A program made the position numbers and the translations under genes. From Pseudolabrys sp. (GTDB lineage Bacteria > Pseudomonadota > Alphaproteobacteria > Rhizobiales > Xanthobacteraceae), in the NCBI GenBank assembly GCA_029945495.1, contig JAQSCR010000663.1:1-6390 (forward strand): a stretch of 6,390 nucleotides of DNA. The letters run 5' to 3'. Below, in pieces: positions 1 to 5,061 of the stretch (its first letter is position 1; each line of letters begins with the position of its first letter). The notes beneath the pieces are model-generated. The model was not told the DNA's origin and did not search any database. It worked only from the letters and a program-made list of their open reading frames with translations.

Positions 1-1
1 T

Positions 2-334
2 TCATGGTCCGAGGGCAGGCGCAACCAATCAATCAACCAACCGACCAATCAACCAACCAATCAATCAACCGATCAATCAACCGATCAATCGACCGATCAA
101 CCGCCTGCCGATGACGACATGCACGAAGCAGCCACCGGGCATCAGTCAAGCGAACCCGCCGAACCACCCGAGGAAGACGAGCCGCGCGCCGTCGCTATTC
201 TCAAGTCCGGCGTTGTCGATGGCATGGGCTACACGCTCTATGTCGACGGTTCGATCGAAGCGGAATTGCCGCAGGGAACATTGCGTTTCGCGTCGATCAA
301 CGAATTGCGCAGCCACCTCGAAAAGACGTCCTAA
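2..334 (+). CDS. Hypothetical protein, C-terminal part (5' end outside window)
   Basis: The frame is open from the left edge to a TAA at 332-334, giving 110 visible residues; the start lies upstream of the window. Residues 8-34 are a low-complexity stretch with four-residue periodicity (DQST/NQPT-type units) encoded by a tetranucleotide repeat. Residues 35-63 form an acidic, Pro/Glu/Asp-rich linker. Residues 64-110 look like a compact folded domain containing AILKSGVVDGMGYTLY, a second glycine turn (VDGS) and LPQGTLRF, ending in a short helix. I recall similar C-termini in hypothetical proteins of Bradyrhizobium relatives, behind variable linkers, but I cannot name the function. The ATG at 119 would give only the 71-residue tail. 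Because the frame is open upstream of it and the repeat translates into a regular peptide, 119 is probably not the true start. Confidence 0.6.
   Translation, partial: SWSEGRRNQSINQPTNQPTNQSTDQSTDQSTDQPPADDDMHEAATGHQSSEPAEPPEEDEPRAVAILKSGVVDGMGYTLYVDGSIEAELPQGTLRFASINELRSHLEKTS
22..101 (+). repeat. Tetranucleotide microsatellite, 20 CRAY units, in coding sequence
   Basis: Twenty consecutive four-base units fit C-R-A-Y without a gap (CAAC, CAAT, CGAC or CGAT). Units differ only by transitions, A/G at position 2 and C/T at position 4. Within it a 12-bp higher-order unit (CAAT CAAC CGAT) occurs at 62-73 and 74-85, and with one change at 86-97. Twelve bases keep the reading frame and encode four residues. 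All three forward frames are free of stops across the tract. Confidence 0.9.
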
Positions 335-384
335 GCCGGCTTCAAGAAGCGCCGCGGCTGGCACCGCAATACCTCCATGTATTC

Positions 385-480
385 AATAACATCACAGCAT
401 AGTCGATAGTCTAGTTTTGGTGTCTGCCATGTTCGACTTGCGACAGCTGAAGTCTGATAGTACTGTTCAAATATAGGAAT
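385..480 (+). promoter_or_regulatory. AT-rich upstream region of the MucR-type gene
   Basis: This stretch is clearly richer in A/T than its neighbours. It carries TAGTC at 400-404 and 407-411, and two similar blocks about 50 bp apart: AGTCGATAGTCTAG at 401-414 and AGTCTGATAGTACTG at 451-465. A TATAGG (472-477) could serve as a -10 element but has no convincing -35 partner. A GAATC (GANTC, the CcrM methylation motif of alphaproteobacteria) lies at 477-481. MucR/Ros proteins are known to bind AT-rich sites with TpA steps and to regulate their own genes, so autoregulation here is a reasonable inference. No exact promoter can be fixed. Confidence 0.35.
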
Positions 481-519
481 CTCAGGCGGCATTCATTGCG
501 ACCAGGGTCCGCGGCCCGC

Positions 520-539
520 AAGCCTATTTTCTGAGGCTT
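520..539. other. Inverted repeat AAGCCT-N8-AGGCTT upstream of the MucR-type gene
   Basis: AAGCCT (520-525) and AGGCTT (534-539) are perfect inverted repeats around an eight-base, T-rich spacer, ending 49 bp before the ATG at 589. It could be a leader hairpin or a protein-binding site. Nothing in the sequence decides between these. Confidence 0.3.
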
Positions 540-588
540 TCTATCGGGTTGCTCGGGCCGACGATCGAACAATGGCGGGGCAGCGGCG

Positions 589-1008
589 ATGAGCGACAGC
601 ACGGCAAGCGGAAACTTTATCGAACTGACCGCCGAAATCGTTTCGGCCTATGTGAGCAACAATTCGGTCGCCGCGGCCGATATCCCCAGCCTGATCAACC
701 AGATTCATGCCGCGCTCAGCCGCGTTTCCGGCATGCCGGGCGATGCGCCCGCCGAGCCTTTGAAACCGGCCGTTTCGGTGAAAAAGTCGATCACTCCGGA
801 GCACATTGTGTGCCTCGAGGACGGCAAGAAATTCAAATCGCTGAAGCGGCATCTGCGCACGCAGTACAACATGACGCCCGAGCAATACCGGGAAAAGTGG
901 AGTCTCGGCGCCGACTATCCGATGGTCGCGCCGAATTACGCGGCCGCGCGCTCGCAATTGGCCAAGCAGATGGGCCTCGGGCAGCAGCGCCGCCGCCGCG
1001 CCAAATAG
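589..1008 (+). CDS. MucR/Ros family transcriptional regulator
   Basis: This 139-residue protein, the usual length for the family, should be a DNA-binding regulator of the Ros/MucR type, which silences or controls surface polysaccharide, motility and cell-cycle genes in rhizobia and relatives. The N-terminal part (about 9-48, IELTAEIVSAYVSNN onward) matches the family's oligomerisation region. Residues 60-131 are the Ros DNA-binding domain, including FKSLKRHL (82-89), MTPEQYREKW (95-104) and DYPMVAP (109-115). The canonical ligands would be Cys, Cys, His, His. Here Cys75 and His88 are present, but the second Cys is Asp78 and the last His positions are Gln92/Tyr93. The fold is therefore probably stabilised without zinc, as described for some Mesorhizobium Ros homologues. 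The tail is basic (RRRR). The ATG start fits the family N-terminus although its ribosome site is weak. Paralogues are common in this group, so no gene symbol is given. Confidence 0.93.
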   Translation: MSDSTASGNFIELTAEIVSAYVSNNSVAAADIPSLINQIHAALSRVSGMPGDAPAEPLKPAVSVKKSITPEHIVCLEDGKKFKSLKRHLRTQYNMTPEQYREKWSLGADYPMVAPNYAAARSQLAKQMGLGQQRRRRAK

Positions 1009-1035
1009 TCTTTCTCCGCGAGAAGTTCCGGCGGC

Positions 1036-1081
1036 GTCCGCTCGGTGCGGACTCGGCCGCTTTCGCCGATTCGCAATTTTT
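1036..1081 (+). terminator. Possible intrinsic terminator after the MucR-type gene
   Basis: GTCCGC (1036-1041) pairs with GCGGAC (1047-1052) around a five-base loop. A second weaker stem, TCGGC/GCCGA (1053-1057/1065-1069), follows, and then AATTTTT at 1075-1081. The T-run starts six bases after the second stem, looser than in a textbook terminator. A small TTCTC/GAGAA hairpin at 1012-1024 also lies just after the stop codon. Confidence 0.35.
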
Positions 1082-1094
1082 AAGAAAAAAATCC

Positions 1095-1137
1095 TTTACA
1101 TCGGTCGCACCTTCTGCTGTAGGTTAGTAGTCCTACA
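1095..1137 (+). promoter_or_regulatory. Candidate promoter and operator of the DUF6456 gene
   Basis: TTTACA (1095-1100) resembles a -35 box (5 of 6). A weak -10, TGTAGG at 1118-1123, lies 17 bp on. The inverted repeat TGTAGG-N8-CCTACA (1118-1123/1132-1137) covers that -10 and reaches the ribosome site AAGAGG at 1137-1142. A repressor or an mRNA hairpin at this spot could control the gene. No regulator family is identified. Confidence 0.35.
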
Positions 1138-1147
1138 AGAGGTGGCC

Positions 1148-1788
1148 ATGAAAATCAACCTGAAGGTCAAGACGAAACGAAACCCGGCGGCGACGCCGAA
1201 TGCCGGAAGCGCCGAAGTCGATCCGTTCCGCGCGCAGCACATGACACTGACGGAACGCGTCATCAACACAGCGCATGGCGCGCAGTCCGTCACGATGGAC
1301 GACGCCGAAAGTCCCCTGGCCTGGCTGGCCCGGCGCCGCGGCCGCGATGGCCGCGCGATGATTGCGCCGCACCAATTGCAGGCCGGCGAACGCCTGCGCA
1401 GCGACTTCACGCGCGCCCATATGATGCCGCGGACGACTCGAATTGGTCGAGCCCGATTTCATCCGGCCGCCGCGGCGAAGCCGGCAACCGCGCCGGCGAT
1501 TTTACCGACGCGATGATCGCCTCGCGTCAGCGGGTCAATCAGGCCCTCGATGCGGTCGGCCCGGAGTTTTCCGGCCTGCTCATCGACCTGTGTTGCTTCC
1601 TGAAAGGCCTTGAAGACATTGAGCTTGACCGCGGCTGGCCGGCGCGCTCGGCCAAGGTCGTGCTGCAACTCGGGCTCGACCGGCTGGCCCGCCACTATGG
1701 CTATATGGCGCAGGCGAAAGGCCGCAGCGACACGCCGATCCGCACCTGGCTGGCCGAAGGTGCTTCGTTCGAGGCCGAACGAAGTTAG
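1148..1788 (+). pseudogene. DUF6456 domain protein, disrupted by a one-base frameshift
   Basis: Two reading frames together encode one recognisable protein. The first, from the ATG at 1148 (AAGAGG five bases upstream; the in-frame GTG at 1142 overlaps that site), is homologous for 97 codons up to MMPRTT. It then runs out of frame to a TGA at 1514-1516. The second frame continues the family sequence from SNWSSP (about 1438) through VNQALDAVGPEFSG, LLIDLCCFLKGLEDIE, RGWPARSAKVVL and LDRLARHYG to a TAG at 1786-1788. Adding one base near 1438 (ACT-TCG-AAT-TGG) would restore about 213 residues. DUF6456 is a conserved alphaproteobacterial domain of unknown function, here with an N-terminal basic segment (MKINLKVKTKRN). 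The second part has its own ATG at 1513, which overlaps the TGA, so a split two-polypeptide gene is conceivable. A sequencing error or a recent mutation is more likely, because codons on both sides look well preserved. Confidence 0.85.
1763..1784. terminator. Perfect hairpin at the convergent DUF6456/sufE ends
   Basis: CTTCGTTCG (1763-1771) and CGAACGAAG (1776-1784) form a perfect 9-bp stem with a four-base loop (AGGC). It lies within the last DUF6456 codons, and its last base adjoins the overlapping stop codons at 1785-1788. There is no T-run on either strand, so it is not a canonical intrinsic terminator. Its position suggests a two-way termination or 3'-end-protecting structure for both transcripts. 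Confidence 0.4.
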
Positions 1789-2216
1789 GCGGCGGTGGCA
1801 AGCGCCGCGCTTGCTTCGGTGCGAATGCGTTCGACCATCGAGCGCAATCCGTTCGAACGTTGCGGCGTCAGGTTTTCGCGCAGACCGATGCGGTCGAACA
1901 GTTCGAGGGCGTCGGTGGCGACAATGTCCCGCGCGTTTTTGCCGGAATAGAGCGCAATCAGGATCGCGACCAGTCCGCGCACGATATGGGCGTCGCTGTC
2001 ACCCTCGAAGGTCAGCACCGGACCCTCGGTGCCATCAGGCTCGACGTGGCTGAGCAGCCAGACCTGGCTGGCGCAGCCTTGCACCTTGTTGGCGTCGGTG
2101 TGGGCGCTTTCGGGGAGCGGCGGCAAGGCGCGGCCGAGTTCGATGACGTAGCGATAGCGGTCGTCCCACTCGTCGAGCAGTGTAAAGTTCTCAATGATGT
2201 CGTCGATCTTGGTCAT
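1785..2216 (-). CDS. sufE: SufE, cysteine desulfuration protein
   Basis: This 143-residue cytoplasmic protein should accept persulfide sulfur from the cysteine desulfurase SufS and hand it to the SUF scaffold for Fe-S cluster assembly. It begins MTKIDDIIENFTLLDEWDDR and carries YRYVIELGR (21-29). Next comes the active-site loop NKVQGCASQVWL, whose Cys48 matches the sulfur-accepting cysteine of E. coli SufE. The central GDSDAHIVRGLVAILIALYSG and the LTPQRSNGLRSMVERIR helix are also typical of the family. An in-frame GTG at 2267 would add 17 residues, but it lies at or before the likely transcription start, so the ATG at 2216 is chosen despite lacking a clear Shine-Dalgarno. No other suf genes are present in the window, so it looks like a stand-alone sufE. 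Its stop codon overlaps that of the convergent DUF6456 gene. Confidence 0.96.
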   Translation of the reverse strand: MTKIDDIIENFTLLDEWDDRYRYVIELGRALPPLPESAHTDANKVQGCASQVWLLSHVEPDGTEGPVLTFEGDSDAHIVRGLVAILIALYSGKNARDIVATDALELFDRIGLRENLTPQRSNGLRSMVERIRTEASAALATAA

Positions 2217-2271
2217 CGGTTTTGTGGGCGCCGTTTCATGCGATTGCCCGGCGATTGGCCGGCTCACACGA

Positions 2272-2299
2272 TATATAGGCGGTTTGCTGCCGATGACAA
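2272..2299 (-). promoter_or_regulatory. Sigma70-type promoter of sufE
   Basis: Read on the - strand, TTGTCA (2299-2294, 5 of 6 to the -35 consensus) and TATATA (2277-2272, 4 of 6) are separated by 16 bp. Transcription would start near 2265, leaving a leader of about 49 nt before the ATG at 2216. Confidence 0.55.
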
Positions 2300-2331
2300 A
2301 AACAAAGGGCAGAGCCTATAGGCGCCCTGCC
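2298..2331 (-). terminator. Intrinsic terminator of the DUF5330 gene
   Basis: On the - strand, GGCAG (2331-2327) pairs with CTGCC (2312-2308) outside an inner palindrome GCC-TATA-GGC (2323-2314). A small asymmetric internal loop separates the two stems. The - strand tract CTTTGTTTTTG follows directly. It lies 24 bp after the DUF5330 stop codon. Its T-run merges into the -35 box of the sufE promoter. Confidence 0.6.
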
Positions 2332-2354
2332 TTCTGGCGGTCGGATCGGCTCGA

Positions 2355-2798
2355 TCAGGCCGCCGGCCGGTTGGCGCGAGCCTCGCGTCGCGGCGGCAGC
2401 GGAACCGGCGCGTGCCAGGCCGGCTGCAGATCCGCGGGCGTCAAAGTGCCCTTCGGTGCGCCCCGGCCAATGGTGCCCGTGACCGATACCGGCACCACCT
2501 TGGCAGTGGAATCGGTCGCCGGCGATTTTTCATTGAGTTTGGCGTTGATGAACTCGTAGATCGTACGGGCGCCCGCTTCGGCCTTGTGACCAATCGCCGT
2601 GGCCACTTTGCTGCCGACGACGCAGGCATCCGGCTGGCGATCGCAGAAGCCGCGCGCGTCGGAAACCGCCGCACTGGCCAATGACACGGCTTGCGTCGCG
2701 TCGATTTGCGCATCTGGCGAGGTTGTCTTCGCGCCGCTGCCAGGCAGCAGCACGCAAACGACGGTCAGCCAGAATCCCATTCGCAACAAGAAAAACAT
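2355..2798 (-). CDS. DUF5330 family protein, membrane-anchored or exported
   Basis: The 147-residue product begins MFFLLRMGFWLTVVCVLLPG, a single hydrophobic N-terminal segment (about 3-20) acting as a signal-anchor or signal peptide, so the remainder should be periplasmic. Residues 34-90 hold the family core: TQAVSLASAAVSDARGFC, a Cys pair at 52 and 59 (FCDRQPDAC) that could form a disulfide outside the cytoplasm, then VGSKVATAIGHKAEAGARTIYEF. The C-terminal 50 residues are Pro/Arg-rich and probably disordered. The family occurs in Hyphomicrobiales and its function is unknown. The start at 2798 fits the family N-terminus. An ATG at 2810 adds only MGRV and is equally possible, since both have G-rich but closely spaced upstream sites. 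The frame stays open to 3056, but that extension is not protein-like. A terminator follows the gene. Confidence 0.85.
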   Translation of the reverse strand: MFFLLRMGFWLTVVCVLLPGSGAKTTSPDAQIDATQAVSLASAAVSDARGFCDRQPDACVVGSKVATAIGHKAEAGARTIYEFINAKLNEKSPATDSTAKVVPVSVTGTIGRGAPKGTLTPADLQPAWHAPVPLPPRREARANRPAA

Positions 2799-2917
2799 GA
2801 CCCTACCCATTATCCCCGACGGCTTTTGCGCCGCCTTACCCAAAACGTAGCAGACAGGCTTGAAGCTGTCGTTGGCAATGAAAGGCAGTTTTTCGCCAGT
2901 ATTGACGCAAGTTCGCC

Positions 2918-2955
2918 GCAAATTTGCATCAAATGCGAGAAATTCAAATTTGAAT
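2918..2955. promoter_or_regulatory. Pair of CAAATTTG palindromes, candidate operator
   Basis: GCAAATTTGC (2918-2927) and ATTCAAATTTGAAT (2942-2955) are perfect palindromes that share the core CAAATTTG. Their centres are 26 bp apart, about 2.5 helical turns. GCAT-CAA-ATGC (2926-2936) lies between them. The cluster lies about 120-150 bp before the DUF5330 start and about 290-320 bp before the kinase start. Paired dyads of this kind suit a dimeric regulator, but none is identified. Confidence 0.35.
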
Positions 2956-3159
2956 AAAATTGTATCGATCTGAAACATGGCGGCCGATCGCTGGCGCTCT
3001 GGCCGCGCCCGCATGGTTACCGCAAAAGTAACGAATAAAATGCGCGGGCGGACCATGCGCCAAATGGCAACCGAAATTTCACCATGACCGGCAAATGGCG
3101 GCGCAAATACTCCGGAATGAGCTGCAACTTGCCCGCGCGGCGCCGTCTGACGTCTGCCT

Positions 3160-3174
3160 TTAGCTTTCGCTTAA
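3160..3174 (+). promoter_or_regulatory. CtrA-like box TTAG-N7-TTAA
   Basis: TTAG (3160-3163) and TTAA (3171-3174), seven bases apart, match 7 of 8 fixed positions of the CtrA site TTAA-N7-TTAA. They lie 66 bp before the kinase start. The second half-site sits inside the palindrome CGCTTAAGCG (3168-3177). CtrA control of a cell-cycle kinase would make sense, but a single short match can arise by chance. Confidence 0.35.
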
Positions 3175-3189
3175 GCGGGACTGCCGTAA

Positions 3190-3240
3190 GGTCCGCGACT
3201 GAATAAGGGGCGCGTCTGTCAAAGACGTGAGACAGGGACC
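3190..3240 (+). promoter_or_regulatory. Structured leader and ribosome site of the kinase gene
   Basis: The Shine-Dalgarno AGGGA (3234-3238) lies very close to the GTG start at 3241. CTGTC (3216-3220) can pair with GACAG (3231-3235), and GGTCC (3190-3194) with GGACC (3236-3240), together covering the ribosome site. A competing CGTC/GACG stem (3213-3216/3224-3227) would leave it open. Confidence 0.3.
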
Positions 3241-5061
3241 GTGGGTTTCCTCACACCAGTGTGGAGCTATGTCGACGCGTTGGTGCATCCGGCCGCAAAG
3301 CAGGATGCACTGACGGCTGCGCGGCATCGTGCCTTCATCGCGCCGCGGTTGGTCGGCAGCTTTGCCGCGATCGCCAGCTTTCCGGTCTATATCGCCTTCC
3401 GCGGCGTGCCGAGCGTGCTTGAAGTCGGCGTATTCGGCTGGCTGGTGGCGCCCATTCTGATCTCCTATTTTCTATCGCGCACCGGCCGCTATGAGAGCGC
3501 GCACATCCTGTCTTCGCTTTCGCTCACCGGCCTGGTGACCGCCGTCGCCGTTTGCAATGGCGGGATTGGATCGTTCGCCGCGATCTGGTTGGTGGTGGTG
3601 CCGCTGGAAGCGGCGCTTTCGGCGTCGCGCCGGGTGGTGGCTTTGGCCTCAATCTTTGCGCTCGTTGCTGCCGGTCTTCTGCTGGTGCTGAGCGCGGTCG
3701 ATTTCTTGCCGGCGGCGACCACCGTCGCCAACGAACACGGTGCGCTGGCCGCGCTCGGCATTGTATCGGCGGCGCTTTATGCCACCGGCCTTGCCCTTGG
3801 CGCCGAGCAACTGGCGCGCACGAGTTTCTGGCTGCTTTATGCCGAAGAAGATCGCTATCGGCTGCTGGCGCGCAACATGACCGACGTCATCACCCGCCAC
3901 GGACGCAACGGCGCGGTGCTGTTCGTGTCTCCGGCCGCGGAATCTCTCTTCGGCGTGGGTGTCAGCGAATTATCCGGCCACGGCATGTTCGACCGTGTCC
4001 ATGTCGCCGACCGCCCGGCCTTCCTGACCGCGCTGGCCGACGCGGCCGCGCAGGGCGAAGCGCGTTCGGTCGAATTCCGTATTCGCCGCGATGGCGATTC
4101 CGAGCATCACGCTGGCCGCTTCCTGTGGGTCGAGATGCGCTGCCGCCCGCTCGATCAGGCCGCCGATAAATCGAAGCCCGGCGAGCGTGAGGTTGTCGCG
4201 GTGTTGCGCGACGTGAGCGACCGCAAGGTGACGGAGCAGGCGATCGAAATCGCCCGCGCCGAGCAAGAACGCGCCAACGCCTCCAAAAGCCGCTTTCTGG
4301 CCACGATGAGCCATGAGCTGCGCACGCCGCTCAATGCGATTATCGGCTTCTCCGAAATGCTCACCAATGACGAATTGGTGCTGCAACCGGCGCGGCGGCT
4401 TGAATATGCCAAGTTGATCAATGACTCCGGGCACCACTTGTTGTCGGTGGTCAATGGCATCCTCGACATGTCAAAAATGGAAACCGGTAATTTTGAAATC
4501 ACGCCGGAGCCGTTTGCGCCGGCGCAGGCAATGGTCAGTTGCTGCGACCTGCTGGCGCTCAAGGCGCGCGAAGCCGGCGTCGAGATCAAGACGCGGATCG
4601 CGCCGGAGTTGCCGGAAATCGTCGGCGACCGCCGCGCCTTCAACCAGATACTGATCAACCTGATTTCGAACGCCATCAAATTCACGCCGCGCAACGGCCG
4701 CATCACCGTCAGCGCGCAATGCGATGGCGCAAAGCTCGCGGTTGCCGTCGAAGATACCGGCGTCGGCATCGGCGAGGCCGATCTGCCGCGCCTGGGTGAA
4801 GCTTTCTTTCAGGCGCGCGCCTCGTATGACCGGCGGCACGACGGTTCGGGCCTCGGCCTGTCAATCGTCAAGGGTCTGGTGAAGCTGCATGGCGGCGATA
4901 TCGATATCCGCAGCCGGCTCGGCGAGGGCACGCGCGTGACGGTGCGGTTGCCGATCGATTGCGAAGGTGGCAAACCTGCCGCCGATCCGATTAAGCTTGT
5001 GACCGAGCGCGCCGACGAATTTGTCGCCGCTGCAAATGTGCTGGTGAAGAAAAGTGCGTAA
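3241..5061 (+). CDS. Membrane PAS sensor histidine kinase, DivJ/PleC/PdhS-like
   Basis: This is a 606-residue inner-membrane kinase. Residues about 34-186 contain some six hydrophobic segments (near 34-52, 60-78, 86-105, 111-128, 132-152 and 166-186). A PAS domain follows (about 203-330, ending VLRDVSDRK), then a short coiled linker and a HisKA domain with the H-box MSHELRTPLNAIIGFSEML, phospho-acceptor His358. The ATPase domain has its N-box at NLISNAIKF (Asn477), G1 at DTGVGI (505-510), an F-box near FFQ (522-524) and G2 at GSGLGL (535-540), so all catalytic elements are intact. No receiver domain is present, so it should phosphorylate a separate regulator. The H-box wording and architecture resemble DivJ, PleC and PdhS, which act on DivK/PleD in the alphaproteobacterial cell cycle; which orthologue this is stays open. 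The GTG start is supported by AGGGA just upstream and by the N-terminus MGFLTPVWSY. The gene overlaps the next by 8 bp. Confidence 0.93.
   Translation: MGFLTPVWSYVDALVHPAAKQDALTAARHRAFIAPRLVGSFAAIASFPVYIAFRGVPSVLEVGVFGWLVAPILISYFLSRTGRYESAHILSSLSLTGLVTAVAVCNGGIGSFAAIWLVVVPLEAALSASRRVVALASIFALVAAGLLLVLSAVDFLPAATTVANEHGALAALGIVSAALYATGLALGAEQLARTSFWLLYAEEDRYRLLARNMTDVITRHGRNGAVLFVSPAAESLFGVGVSELSGHGMFDRVHVADRPAFLTALADAAAQGEARSVEFRIRRDGDSEHHAGRFLWVEMRCRPLDQAADKSKPGEREVVAVLRDVSDRKVTEQAIEIARAEQERANASKSRFLATMSHELRTPLNAIIGFSEMLTNDELVLQPARRLEYAKLINDSGHHLLSVVNGILDMSKMETGNFEITPEPFAPAQAMVSCCDLLALKAREAGVEIKTRIAPELPEIVGDRRAFNQILINLISNAIKFTPRNGRITVSAQCDGAKLAVAVEDTGVGIGEADLPRLGEAFFQARASYDRRHDGSGLGLSIVKGLVKLHGGDIDIRSRLGEGTRVTVRLPIDCEGGKPAADPIKLVTERADEFVAAANVLVKKSA

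Larger units (their letters stand above)
2811..3240. other. Divergent intergenic region, palindrome-rich
   Basis: These 430 bp between the divergent DUF5330 and kinase genes hold no convincing gene. AT-rich DNA around 2900-2980 contains two CAAATTTG palindromes. At 3010-3059, CGCATGGT and ACCATGCG form an 8-bp inverted repeat with a 34-bp spacer, and GTTAC-N7-GTAAC (3016-3032) overlaps its left arm. CAAATGGC is repeated directly at 3061-3068 and 3092-3099. The last 80 bp hold a CtrA-like box and the structured kinase leader. Promoters in both directions must lie here, but no clear -35/-10 pair was found for either. Confidence 0.5.

Noticed and set aside
22..101. CRISPR-like or integration-related repeat array
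   Set aside because: The units are only 4 bp, contiguous and without spacers, so this is a microsatellite.
541..957. - strand ORF across the MucR-type gene and other long shadow ORFs on the opposite strand of the kinase
   Set aside because: High GC opens opposing frames. The translations are Arg-rich, lack recognisable domains, and lie over clearly recognised genes.
1118..1137. BlaI/CopY-type operator
   Set aside because: That motif is TACA-N2-TGTA; here the half-sites are the other way round and the spacing differs, so the family cannot be assigned.
1430..1445. Programmed ribosomal frameshift in the DUF6456 gene
   Set aside because: Bringing the frames together needs a -1 shift, but GAC-GAC-TCG is not a slippery heptamer, and no stimulatory stem is evident just downstream. 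A one-base deletion explains it better.
2217..2267. GTG at 2267 as the sufE start
   Set aside because: It would lie just after the -10, at or before the predicted transcription start. The SufE family N-terminus begins at the ATG at 2216.
2811..3056. Long N-terminal extension of the DUF5330 protein on the - strand
   Set aside because: The frame is open by chance. The extension lacks family similarity and would place the hydrophobic export segment in mid-protein; the region looks regulatory.
2977..3087. Small + strand ORF of 36 basic residues in the divergent spacer
   Set aside because: No ribosome site precedes it, its composition is not distinctive, and it overlaps inverted repeats. It could be real only if conserved in relatives.
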